Source: Aurelia coerulea (lineage: Eukaryota > Cnidaria > Scyphozoa > Semaeostomeae > Ulmaridae). Taken from it: 64,000 nucleotides of DNA. Positions 51,846 to 63,290 of this stretch are shown piece by piece. The translations under genes were made by a program, and so were the position numbers. A model generated the notes under the pieces. The model saw nothing but the letters and a program-made list of their open reading frames with translations. It was not told the DNA's origin and searched no databases. Each line of letters opens with the position of its first letter. The stretch's first letter is position 1. The stretch lies in NCBI GenBank assembly GCA_039566865.1, contig CM076949.1:12935501-12999500 (forward strand). Direction: 5' to 3'.

Positions 51846-54270
51846 GAGCTCTCTGATATTGGTGGGTATATCGTTCCAAGCTTTCAGAGCCGAATAGTGA
51901 AAGCCTTTCTTGACATATTCAAGATTATTTCTTGGGATTTGTAGGTCCCTGCAATTCCTTGTTTTGTAGTTGGAATGCTGGGTCCTATGATGGTATTTAC
52001 CCCACAGGCTTTCGGGACATTGCCTGTTGATTATTTTGTATGTCATAACTGATCGATCAAAGTTTATTAGTTGTTCAACGGTCAACCAATTATGAGACCA
52101 AGTGTCTTTAGTCTGGTCTTATCAATAGTCGAAGGTGCTCTGTCCTGCAGACGTTGGAGGGCATTCAATTTTGATTTAGGAAGACTCCCCCAAATAACAT
52201 TGGCGTATCGCAGATGGCTTTCGACAAGTGCACGGTACACATGGTCCAGCTGGAATTGGGAAATAAGATTTTTCAATTTTTTTAGTGACTTAAGATCGCC
52301 ACTAATCTTCCCTTTCACTTTGTTGAATTGTTCATCCCAGTTTAGCCTTTCATCCATAATAACCCCCAGTGATTTGGTCTTCACCACACGCTTAATATCT
52401 GAATTGTTAAGATTCAGTGGTTCTGAGATTTCAACCTTATTTGTCCTCCGTGGATGGCCAATGATCATGTATTCAGTTTTTTCGGGTTTGCACTTAACTT
52501 GTTTATCCGCATCCATTCCGAGATGTTTCTTAATTCTTTGTGGGCATTTGTAATTAGATCATCGACGTTACTAGATGTTAATGTAACATGTGTGTCATCT
52601 GCATACATACTAGCCCTAGAGAATTCTTAGCATTTTTCAAAGTCATTTAGGTAGATTATAAATAGGAGTGGTCCCAAGCAGGATCCTTGAGGTACACCAC
52701 ATGTTACCAATCTAGCCCCCGACTGTTGTCCATTAACTGAGCAGAATTGTTTTGTACCGCTTAAGAAGGATGTGAACCATTCTCCTGAACTTCCCCTGAT
52801 ACCGAGTGCACCTAACTTTTTTATCAGTATTGTATGATCTACAGTATCAAATGCCTTTTCTTGAATCAAGAAATATGGCCAAGTTGAGCTTTATCTTATC
52901 CATATTGTCATACCAGCAATCAGTACCGTTTATCAGGGATGTTACAGTGGAATACAGTTTTCGAAAAGCAGATTGATTTGGTGTCAGTACTTTGTTAGTT
53001 ATGAGATAATCAATGAGCTGATCGTGAACTATTTTTTCCAGCATCCTAGAAAAAACTGAGATGACCGAGATCGGCCTATAATTGTTTCCATCCCTTTTTG
53101 AACCTGCTTTAAAAATTGGTGTGACTCTTGCTAATTTCCAGATATCTGGAAAGACACCATACTTCAATAACGAGTTGAAAACCATGGTTAGTGGCTTCCA
53201 AATGAAGTCTGCTGCATCTTTAATTAGCATAGTGGAGATCTTCTCTGGGCCTTGTGCTTTGCCATTTTTCAGTTGCTTTATGGCGTTCAGCACATATGTT
53301 TCATCAATGGGTACAAATGTAATTTTGTTCTGTTGAATGTTGATATGCTTGAGAGAATCATCATCAGGCCTAGACTCTAACTTGCTAGCAAGCTTCGGTC
53401 CTATAGTGGTAAAATGATGATTAAGTGCTTCAGCTATATCCTTTTCTTTAGTAATTGTTTTCCGCTCAACATCTAAGCTCGAAATTTCTGTTGAAGGAGC
53501 TGCTTTGTCTAGTACCTTATTAATAACCTCCACATTCTTTTTGGATCTCCCTTGTTTTCTTCAATTAACCCAAGATAATGCAATTGTACTGCATCTCGAT
53601 TTTTTTGTGTTATTTTGTTACGGAGATGCTTATATGTGTTCCACTTTTCAGGAGATGTTTTCGTCGCTTTCTTAGCTGCATCCCTCTCTTTCATTAGTTT
53701 CCTAATGTCTGGGGTTATCCAAGGAGTAGAAGTGTTACCTACTCTCCTCTTTTTCAGGGGTGCATGGATATCTAAAACCGACTCAAAGATCTCCTGAAAA
53801 GTGGTAGCCATATTATCCCGATTATCAGCATAAGAGCTTAGGATGGTTTCCCAATCTATCTGCTGCAAGTCGTTGCGAAACGATGCCCTGTCATAATTGC
53901 TCAGACTTCGAGTCTCCAAAACTTTTGGTTTCTTATTTTTGACTCGCCAGGCATTCACTTTCCTTATTCCATACACCAGATAGTGGTCAACCATCCCCAA
54001 CTCTAGAACTTCTGCCTTCAATATATATTTTGAGCTCGTTGTTGAGAAATGGTCTATTAGCGTTTTACTGATATTTTGTTCGTTGCGCTCATTTGTTGTT
54101 ACTGCTACTCGAGTATAGCCTTTAATCAGTTGTTCAAGCTGGTACTCCGAGTAAATTGCTTTCAATTTTTTCGCGTTTGAGCTTTGACTATTTTTGAAAT
54201 CGCAGTTTGTATCCCCGACAAAGATAATTTCTTTGCCATCTCGATCTAGATCTTTCAAAACTTCCCTAAG
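51846..54270 (-). pseudogene. LINE family G ORF2: endonuclease end, RT and C-terminus, frameshifted
   Basis: Minus-strand frames in order: 54258-53509 (IIFVGDTNCDF endonuclease box; VDHYLVYGIRK; APLKKRRVGNTSTPWITPDIRKLMKERD), 53533-52847 (GKAQGPEKISTMLIK, KYGVFPDIWKLARVTPIFKAGSKRDGNNYRPISVISVFSRMLEKIVHDQL), 52869-52627 (FDTVDHTILIKKL, CGVPQGSCLGPLLFIIYLNDF), then an in-frame stop before SMYADDTHVTL, 52516-52082 (KCKPEKTEYMIIGHPRR, KSLGVIMDERLNWDEQ) and 52085-51846 (LINFDRSVMTYKIINRQCPESL). Four frameshifts and a stop kill it. Domain order is that of CR1/L2 LINEs; the first endonuclease half is missing. Confidence 0.9.
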
Positions 54271-54274
54271 GTAA

Positions 54275-55490
54275 ACAGCATCACATTGAAATGTATTTTT
54301 CCTGTTTCGGAGTTACTGATTGTCAATAGATTATACATTTTATGAATCGCTATTAAATGTCCTATTCATCCATGTCCATTTCGACAACATAGGCCAGCTC
54401 AATAAATATTTATGAGCAAAAGTGTATCCAAAAGATAGTAGAAATTCGAATTCCATCAAATTTCATCTAAATTGCGAAATCACAGCATCACATTGAAATG
54501 AATTTTTCCTGTTTCTGAGTTACTGATTGTCAATAAATTATACATTTTCTGAATTGCTATTAAATTTCCTATTCATCCATGCCCATTTCGACAACATAGG
54601 CCAGCTCAATAAATATTTATGAGCAAAAGTGTATCCAAAAGATAGCAGACATTCGAATTCCAAGCAAATTTCATCAAAATTGCGAAATCACAGCATACAT
54701 CCTATTCATCCATGTCCATTTCGATAACGTAGGCCAGCTCAATAAATATTCATGAGCAAAAGTGTATCCAAAAGATAGCAGACATTTCGAATTCCAAGCA
54801 AATTTCATCAAATTTGCGAAATCACAGCATCACATTGAAATGAATTTTTCCTGTTTCTGAGTTGCTGATTGTCAATAAATTATACATTTTCTGAATCGCT
54901 ATTAAATTTCCTTTTCATTCACGTCCATTTCGATAACGTAGGCCAGCTCAATAAATATTTATGAGCAAAAGTGTATCCAAAAGATAGCAGACATTCCAAT
55001 TCCAAGCAAATTTCATCAAAATTGCGAAATCACAGCATCACATTGAAATGAATTTGTCCAATTTCTACCTTACTGATTGTCAATAGATTATACATTTTCT
55101 GAATCGCTATTAAGTTTCCTATTCATTCATGTCCATTTCGATAACGTAGGCCAGCTCGATAAATATATATGAGCAAAAGTTTATCCAAAAGATAGCAGAA
55201 ATGCGAATTCCAAGCAAATTTCGTCAACATTGTGACATCATAGCATCACATTGAAATGAATTTGTCCAATTTCTACCTTTAACCTTGCTGATTGTCAATA
55301 GATTATACATTTTCTGAATCGCTATTAAATTTCCTATTCATTCTTGTCCATTTCGATAACCTACGCCAACTCGATATATATTTATGAACAAAAATGTATC
55401 CACATGATGGTTGAAATTCTAATTCCGAATAAATTTCGCCAAAAATGCCAACTCACAGCGTCACATTAAAATGGATTTATCCTACCTTTA
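54275..55490. repeat. roughly 205-bp satellite, third block (about six units)
   Basis: TATACATTTT anchors lie near 54331, 54540, 54884, 55089 and 55302, mostly 205-213 bp apart. A shortened unit lies around 54690-54720. Units diverge towards 55490. Confidence 0.88.
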
Positions 55491-55628
55491 ACCCATGCGG
55501 CTCCGGAGAATGATTCTAAAAGAGACAATTCAGTTGCGGTCTAGGGGTCTTATCTGAAATATCACAAAATATGTAACATAACACATACTGGTAAGTACTA
55601 ACGTTTTGTGCGAGTAGTTTGGTGTAAT

Positions 55629-56110
55629 TCTCCTCTGCAGCGGCAAGAGGTAGTAGCAGTAATTCTCCTCCACCGCAGTGCGAGGTAGTATTTCTCCTCC
55701 GCAGTCGGCAAGAGGTAGTAGCAGTAATTCTCCTCCACCGCAGTGCGAGGTAGTATTTCTCCTCCGCCGTCGGCATGAGGTAGTAGCAGTCGTTCTCCTC
55801 CACCGTTGTGCAAGGTAGATCCTCTCCTCCGCAGTCTGCGAGAGGTAGTAGCAGTAATTCTCCTCCACCGCAGTGCGAGGTAGTATTTCTCCTCCGCCGT
55901 CGGCATGAGGTAGTAGCACTCGTTCTCCTCCACCGTTGTGCAAGGTAGAACCTCTCCTCCGCAGTCTGCGAGAGTTAGTAGCAGTAATTCTCCTCCTCCG
56001 CAGTGCGAGGTAGTATTTCTCCTCCGCCGTCGGCATGAGGTAGTAGCAGTCGTTCTCCTCCACCGCAGTGCGAGGTAGAACATCTCCTCCGCAGTCGGCG
56101 AGAGGTAGTA
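55629..56110. repeat. 65-bp minisatellite, about seven units, open in all minus frames
   Basis: CTCC(A/G)CCG anchors occur every 65 bp (55670, 55735, 55800, 55865, 55930, 55995, 56060). Each unit has two related halves, TCTCCTCC-CCGCAGTGCGAGG and TCTCCTCCGC-GTCGGC-GAGG, ending GTAGTAGCAGT. Long frames on the minus strand repeat EENDCYYL and RRRITATTS motifs; they are probably by-products. Confidence 0.88.
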
Positions 56111-57402
56111 GTAGTCGTCCTTGTAGTAGTTGTCTTAAAACTACAATAAACTACCTAGATCAATAACTAAAACAACTGGTTAATATAGGGAGGCTAGTTA
56201 AGGGAGCATATTAAATCCCTATATCTTAAGGGACAAACAAGTATAGTTAACCTGGCCACATATTGTGAGGCCCAAACCGCCAAAGTATAGCCAAATTTGT
56301 GCACCCTAGACCCTACCACTGTAGTTGACCATATTCGTATTGCTAATTTCCCAGGTGGTCCCTTAGTATGGGGACCAGCCCGTGGATGCTGGGACTGGTT
56401 TTCTGCTAGGATGTCAGGAACTTGATATAATATATTTCTAGGTGCTCTAATATACCCCTCAAGCAGTTAGTGGACCAATGCCCCAGGACTTTTATCAGCC
56501 AGACAGGGATGTTCGCTGCTGTCGCATATGCGCCAATTCTGAAGCTTGATTGTATGTTTTTTTTTCCTTGGCATCTTTTCCTTTCGCCCGATTATTAATA
56601 GATACATCATGTATACCATATGTCCTTGTACAGTCCCTTTTTCTTGTTGAATTTTGTTGTTGTATAACCTTCTGATACAGACAGTTGCCGGTGTTCCTCA
56701 TTTTGAACTATGTGTGCATGATGTAACTCTGGAGACCTGTTGAAAGAAGAGAAAGAGCGAGCATATGCCATACTAATGATAATTTTAGCCTTAAACAAGG
56801 AACCTTACTTGCAATCAGTAAGAAATTGAATGAGAGTGGGACAATATGGATATATTGGATAAGCTTTGCCTGATTAACATAGGCAAGGCTGATTCAGCTG
56901 GTTTGTTCTATTTGATAATAATTTTGTTGTTGTTATATATTTGTGACATTTGTTGTGAGCATTTTCCTGTAATAAAGTCAACATTTGTTTGTTGCCTGCA
57001 AGGCTTTGCATAGAGTAGGTGAGTAGGTTGGCTGTTTGGTCTGCACAGAAAAACTCATAGAGATACATAAGAAGGGGTGGCGACAGGTGAGCATTGAATT
57101 TTTTTTTTTTTTAATTAAAAACATTATTTCTGTACGTTTGTATGTTTGTTGGTCTGCTTGTTGTGGTCAAGAATTGTTTTTGGGATTAAGTTGTGAACCT
57201 ACTTGACCTGCAAGAAAAACAAAGGCAGAAGGAGGGGGGAATTGCATAATGGTGAATCTTTGGATTGATTAATCTTGATTAAATGTTTTTTTTTTTTTTT
57301 TTTTTGCTACTCTCTTTTATACCTGAACCAATACTGATAGATTCTTTTGGTACATGATGAATTCCTTTTGTCTGAGCCTTCTGAATCTGGAGATAATGAG
57401 AT
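56111..57402. other. unassigned stretch with T runs
   Basis: No supported gene. T runs lie near 57099-57112 and 57285-57305. Confidence 0.35.
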
Positions 57403-57471
<69 letters not shown>

Positions 57472-57482
57472 GAGAGAGAGAG
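57403..57482. repeat. (AG)n microsatellite
   Basis: About 80 bp of AG dinucleotides, broken once by GG near 57461. Confidence 0.97.
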
Positions 57483-57699
57483 AAGGGTGGTGGGACTACC
57501 GAGTAGGGGATGGGGTGTAATACAAATTGCTGAGTATTGGAGCACCCTTCCTGTTTTTGACATTGCTGAAATGATACTTTCTAATCTCCAGCCCTGCGAT
57601 GTAATGATTAATTTATTATTTCTATTTTTCTGTGTGTCTGTGTGTGTATCCTAAGGCTGTGCATGACCGTTTAAACAATCCTGAAACTTCCAGCAATAG

Positions 57700-57925
57700 A
57701 AACAAAAGGAGGGGTGATGTAGGTGAAAGGAGGGCAAATGGCTCGAAAGCTTATTATGAGTTATTTTCACTTGTCCTCTTCAGCAATTTTTGAAAGGTTT
57801 ATCGTGTACTCATACTTGCAAGCGTTCTTTCGTAGATATATTAGACTATTAGACTATATCTTGTTATATTAGACTAACATGTAAGCTTAGCTGAGAATAT
57901 TCCTGAAAATGAAAAAAATGACAAA
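57700..57925 (+). repeat. LINE family E 3' UTR fragment
   Basis: GGCTCGAAAGCTTATTATG, TTGTCCTCTTCAGC and ACATGTAAGCTTAGCTGAG followed by AATATTCCTGAAAATGAAAA repeat the block order of the family E trailer at 40891-41100 (minus). It is non-coding. Confidence 0.6.
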
Positions 57926-59739
57926 ATGGGGGGGGGGTGGGGTTGAATTGCACCTTTTGACTGACAAAGGTATGTTGTTATTATTGCTTCACCTAGCACG
58001 CTTCTTGTGATTGTCCTAGAATGAATCAAAATCAAGGTTATGAAAGTGACACAATGGCAAGACGAAGCACAAGGAATGAGGGTGGGGTAATGCAGTAGGG
58101 AAGTTCGTTGTCACGTCATGATTGTGCTGGAAGATTATAGGTGTCCTACTACCCAAGGTTCTGAGACAACCTGTGTAGGTTTCTTGTGCAGCTGCAGAAC
58201 TAAGATTGTGTCATAGATTGATAAGCTAATTAAGTAACACGTTTGAGAATATGCTCTGCAACACTAAAATATGAGAAAGTTGGAATTCCTGGGTTGACAC
58301 CTCATGTAGACTACTGTATTATTGTTGTGCTAACATTATTGAGGATTTGACTTTATTAATCAGCCACCAAGAGCTGATGGCTGTGTTGCTGACAAACAGA
58401 CAAACAAAACTCATCGCAAAGGATTTGTTCGCTAATACTATACTGGTTAAGTGGTTAAGTGAATGTAACATGGCCATAAATCTGAGGAAAAAGACAGTGT
58501 ATAAAGAGGGCATATATCCATAATGTCCTTCTTTTTTTGTTACACATTGTAGCTTGAACAATACAATATTGCAAAATAAGTGTCATGACAGTAAACAGGT
58601 AATAATGACTCGATAGAAGCGTGGCCATACTTTGTGATTGGTCTAGGCAGCACTCTGCAAAATTATTGGCTTCAAGGTTAGGTAAAACTAAAGACTTCCT
58701 GAGATTGATCTCTATAACGGCTCCTACTGTAACTAGCAAATAACAAAATTTTTCAGATTTTAAACGGGTTATGCGAGCTGCCTGAATTCCACATCTAAGA
58801 CTTGGTGAAATTTTTTGGTTGTTTTATTACTCCTGATAAAGGTTGAAACATCTTAGATCAATTGATCTGCCGGACGAGAAGGTTTAGGCCCTGTAGTTAG
58901 TTAATTGTAAAGACAAGAACTTTATTAACAAGGATTCAATGCATTACCTTTCTGTTTTCAAATTCTTTTTGTTCCTCTTTATTTGAGATCCTCACTTTTC
59001 CAATGAATTGCCATGGATAATTCCATCACGCAAGTTGCTGAGTGGTTAGCAGTTCACCAGCCATCAAACAATGTTGCCACTTACTTGTATTCAATCATTC
59101 AAAAACCATACAGTTTGTCAATGACAATGTGGTGATGGATGTGGAAGCAAATGATGAATGAATACCAACAAACAGTAATACTGAATAGCAAAGTGTTTTA
59201 TCAACTCTCAAACTATCCTTGATTTCTTATTCCTGTTGGCCATGCTTCCAAGGGCTGGAATTCATCTGGTTACATGATTCAAATTTCCATTCCAGACTAT
59301 ACATTTGTGTGATGTTAAATGATCATGATCGTGCAGTTGAAGATTAACGTGAATGACTGACCTGAGTAATAATTATATCGTTCTGTAAGCTCAGAGCTTC
59401 ATTCGGTTTGGTCATCATTGGTCACCAGTGATTCAAACCGCAGTTCCACTTGATATGAAATCCGTTAATGAGAGAATGCAAGAGAGAATATTCGCTGTTC
59501 TTCATCGACCATTATGACGGAAAACAGCCTACTTACTTAGGCCATTTCACCATTAGAAGACGTGTCAAGAAACCACAACAAAGTTCCTTGCTCTTTCATA
59601 CCAACATGGCTGCGCAACGAGAAAATGAACTTCAAATGGAGTCGTTTCTCTTCTGATGCAACGAGATAGTTTCGAACGTAATCTTGGTCTTGAAAAGCGC
59701 TTTATAGTAGAAACTCTTAGGCTAAAAAAAATCAGGAAC
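57926..59739. other. unassigned non-coding stretch
   Basis: No recognisable domain. A G run lies near 57930-57938. A short AACATGGCTGCGCAACG context at 59603 starts a frame of only about 17 codons. Confidence 0.35.
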
Positions 59740-59830
59740 GAATTGCATGTGCTCCCAACTATGATGCATGCTGGGAAGGGAGATGACAAACCGCGGGAAA
59801 TGGCGTGCGCAGAACGGTAAATTAATTAAC
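59740..59830. promoter_or_regulatory. possible promoter with ZNF143-like and E2F-like motifs
   Basis: TCCCAGCATGC (minus strand, near 59765-59775) matches the core of the ZNF143/Staf site, and GCGGGAAA (near 59793) matches E2F. The patch is GC-rich against its surroundings. No first exon could be tied to it. Confidence 0.3.
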
Positions 59831-59877
59831 CTCCGCCTGTGTGTTAAGAAACATTTATGGGGCATAAATGTAGTATT

Positions 59878-59952
59878 AAGTTACTGATTGTCAATAAATT
59901 TTACATTTTCTGAATCGCCATTAAATTTTCTATTCGTTGATGTCCATTTTAA
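59878..59952. repeat. isolated fragment of the roughly 205-bp satellite
   Basis: GTTACTGATTGTCAATAAAT, ACATTTTCTGAATCGCC and ATTCGTTGATGTCCATTT match consecutive satellite positions, 4.4 kb from the array end. Confidence 0.75.
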
Positions 59953-60544
59953 TTTGGGTTAGTTCTAGCAAAGCTGGTTTATCTATTATCTACATAACTA
60001 ACTGTGAAATGATTGCGAAGAAAATGAGGATCAGCTTCAATTCCTCATTCAAAGGGGATAAAACAAAATAAACGTAGAAGTAACGTTTCTCTGTCAAGGA
60101 AGGTCCAAGACTTTCTGTTCGTAACTTCAAATTCTAACAGCTGTATCAAAAACTAGATACAACGACTACTTTCACTAAAACTAACTTAAAATAGAACTCC
60201 TAAGCCCAAAGTCTAATCGGCCCAATTTGAAAACGGCGTTGTGTTCAAAAATAATAAAGAGAATACTATCTTTTGTGGCATTTTCAACGCTCCAGACGAG
60301 GCTGATTGATTGTTTGGGGTTTTTAAGGCCTGGGTAAATTTCTTTGTCGTCAAAATCCAGGCTCTTTGGGGCTTTTTGTCATAAATTGCAACAAATTTCA
60401 GGTACTGTCAAATTTCATATCGTTTTCAAATTGTATATTTTGTAAACATTCCATTCAAAATTTACAGCGCATGTTACTTATTGCGCTACTTATGAAATAC
60501 TATACGCAACTACTAGAATGACTACTTTGGTCCACTAATTTCTC
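59953..60544. other. unassigned AT-rich DNA
   Basis: Nothing recognisable. Confidence 0.35.
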
Positions 60545-60835
60545 AAATTTTAACGGAGTAGTTCTTGAGCCTTCCACGAAATGCTACCTCAGCTTCACAA
60601 CCTATCCGCTCATGATATCTTACGAGAGGGGAAACATGCAGAACAAGGCAAATTTTAAAGGAGTAATTGTTTAGCCTTCCAAGAAATGCTACCTCAGCTT
60701 CACAACATATTCGCCCATGATAACTTACGAGAGAGGAAAAACATGTAGAACAACGCAAATTTTAACGGAGTAGTTGTTTGGCCTTCCAAGAAATGCTACC
60801 TTAGCTTCACAACATATCCGCTCATGATATCTCGA
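60545..60835. repeat. 106-bp tandem repeat, three copies
   Basis: AAATTTTAA(C/A)GGAGTA starts near 60545, 60650 and 60757. Each copy has AAATGCTACCT(C/T)AGCTTCACAAC and CATGATA(T/A)CTT. Confidence 0.85.
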
Positions 60836-61461
60836 GCACACATTCGCATGGTCATTTTACGAGAGAATATCCCCTAAAGATGTCCTTCCCCTGCGAGTTT
60901 TAAGAAGCAAATAGTTATGAAAATTTGTGTAAACTGATTGGAAAACTCACGCTTTATCACTTATTTGCATTTTTGGGAAGAGATTTTCGTGGAAAAAACC
61001 AATTTTCTTGGAATTTCTTCAGAAAAATCGGAAACAGGTGAATTTAATGCCTTCTTTCCAGGCAATAACCTTGCTAAATATCACTAAAAACATTGTCCAG
61101 ACACTTAACTTGTATACTGTCAAAGTTCCCTTTGCATGAAATAAAAAACAAACGTATTATTAATTGTTTTAGACGACTTGGTCCTACGAGATTTCTCCTC
61201 CCGAATTTCATTCGAACACACATTCGCATGGTCGTTTTTTCAAGAATAATGCCCCTAAAGAAGTCGCTCCCCCGTTATTTGGACAAATGGTGCAAATATA
61301 ATTTTTTAGATATCGATCTGCAAATGGTTGAACTTGTTTTTGCACTTTAAGCGTTCCGAAAATTCAGGACCTTTGGTTATCGCTAGTTATAGGTTTTTTC
61401 TTTCCTTTGTATAATATTATTATTATCGTATTGTATCATAGTTTACTCACGTACTAGTTTA
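60836..61461. other. unassigned, with one internal diverged duplication
   Basis: CACACATTCGCATGGTC...CCCCTAAAGA-GTC occurs near 60836-60895 and again near 61215-61272. No gene is seen. Confidence 0.4.
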
Positions 61462-61588
61462 CTCAGGAGGAAAAGAACATGCAAGAGGAGTTGGAATAAT
61501 AATAGAAAAACAGTTTAGTAGATCAATGAAAGGTTATTTACCTATATCAGATAGGCTCATACTTCTAAAACTCACAGCTAGTCCATTT
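61462..61588 (+). pseudogene. LINE family H endonuclease, first piece
   Basis: Reads SGGKEHARGVGIIIEKQFSRSMKGYLPISDRLILLKLTA before the insertion point, and continues after it at 63300 with VNIVQVYAPTAD. This is the beta-strand region of an APE-type endonuclease. Confidence 0.75.
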
Positions 61589-63290
61589 AAGATAAGGCTC
61601 AAATCCTTACTGGTTGCCAGAGCATGCGGAAATCATCAAATTTCACGCTTGCCAGCCAATGAGATCACCGCTTTCTAGCCCCTGGAGACAAACTCGGTCG
61701 TTTGAAATATATTTTCTTGTACCCTCACTAAAACTAAAATGGATGCTAAAATACTTCAGTTATTTGCAATTTTTTTTGATAAATCAGTTGTGGGGATGTT
61801 CGTCCAGAGTTGTTTACATGTTTAGGCACATAGCTTGTTTGGGGCCGGAGCTGCGTTCATTTTCCGGTCGAAGAATATTTACCTTCGTTGAAATATCTAT
61901 AGAAATCGCTACAAATGAGATATACAGATAAGAATTTCAGCAATTATGCATACTGACCTGAGCAATAACCCAAACTCCTTCACTGCTATCATATCTCAAA
62001 ATTGGAGGAAATTTCTAATGATTTCTGGCAGAGATAACATTTCAGCCTAAGCTTGTCCTCGCTTAAAACTCATTCCATTGCACTTAAAAAGTTATGGTAA
62101 AATTCTAGAGCTGAATAATGCACTTACCCATGACTCAGGCACAAGTTTGAATTCGTTTCCCATTTTTACATTAGCAAATTTTTATAAGAAACGACCAGTT
62201 GTGGGCGAATTGCAAAAACTTTCCTCGGTCCATACATACGAAACTTTTCTCTGCACAGTCTCTCCGCTTCAAACAACAAACAGTGAACTTTGTATCATAA
62301 AAATCTTGCATCACAAAACATTCCTATAGAACAATTCCATGCGCTTTAGCGAGGCACTCCTGAATTTTTTTCTCGCATTTGGTTCAATCAGTCAATGCAA
62401 ACAAACAAAAGTGCAAAACCGGGTATCTTTTTTAGCGAACCCAAAATAATGTTTTGTTCTTTTTATGTTTTGCATTGATTGAAATAGGAACGAAAAGAAC
62501 GAAATGTGTGAATACAATTCGCAAGTGCCTGGCTAAAGCGCATGGAATCGTCCAAAAGGAATGTTCTGTGATTCAAGACTTTTTATGATACAATGTCAAA
62601 GTTCACTGTTTGTTGTTTGTAGCGGAAAGACTGTGTAGAGAAAAATATGGACCGAGGAAAGTTTTTGCAATTCGTGCACAACTGGCTGTTTCTTACAAAA
62701 ATTTGCCAAATTAAAGAAGGCAAACGAAATCAAACTTGTGCCTGAGTCATGAGTAAGTGCATTATCTGGTCAAGAATGTTACCATAACTTTTTAAGTGCA
62801 ATGGAATGAGTTTTAAGCGAGGAAAAGCTTGGGCCCAAATGATGTCTCTACCAGAAATCTTTAGAAATTGCCTCCAATTTTGAGATATGATAGCAGTGAA
62901 AGAGTTTCGGTTATTGCTCAGGTCAGTATGTATAATCGCTGAAATTCTTATCTGTATATCTCATTTGTAGCGATTTCTATAGATATTTCAACGAAGGTAA
63001 ATATTCTTCGACCGGAAAATGAACGCAGCTCCGGCCCCAAACAAGCTGTGTGCCTAAACATGTAAACAACTCTGGACGAACATCCCCACAACTGATTTAT
63101 TAAAGGAAACTGCAAATAACTGAAGTATTTTAGCATCCATTTCAGTTTTAGTGAGGGTACTAGAAAATTTACCTCAAACGACCGATTTTGTCTCCAGGGG
63201 CTAGAAAGCGGTGATCTCATTGGCTGACAAGCATGAAATTGGATGATTTCCGCATGCTCTGGCAACCAGTAAGGATTTGAGCCTTATCTT
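61589..63290. mobile_element. 1702-bp giant-palindrome (foldback) DNA transposon
   Basis: Arms of about 760 bp (61589-62354 and about 62530-63290) are inverted copies with a spacer of only about 180 bp. Ends read AAGATAAGGCTCAAATCC and its inverse. A perfect 9-bp duplication AGTCCATTT flanks it (61580-61588, 63291-63299). Each arm contains the same 105-codon frame starting MPEHAEII, a by-product or relic. A 9-bp duplication fits Mutator-like superfamilies. Confidence 0.9.

Larger units (their letters stand above)
49565..54274 (-). mobile_element. LINE family G, near full-length RT plus endonuclease end, with inserted foldback
   Basis: The target duplication ACAGCAT brackets the insertion in satellite DNA. 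On the minus strand it starts in the endonuclease domain near 54270, runs through RT to about 51846, is broken by the foldback element 49802-51838, and ends in a 3' UTR with an (AAATG)n tail at 49565-49575. Confidence 0.88.

Noticed and set aside
48180..55490. CRISPR or LTR interpretation of the repeated 205-bp sequence
   Set aside because: The repeats are head-to-tail without spacers; interruptions are LINEs with their own ends.
55516..56083. Three long minus-strand frames as a repeat protein
   Set aside because: They arise from a stop-free 65-bp minisatellite read in all frames; no start context or domain supports coding.
57279..57563. Serine-leucine-rich frame over the (AG)n tract
   Set aside because: Translation of a dinucleotide microsatellite.
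61614..61931. 105-codon frame MPEHAEII.. repeated at 62948-63265 as a conserved gene pair
   Set aside because: The two are the inverted arms of one transposon, so similarity reflects TIR symmetry, not coding conservation.
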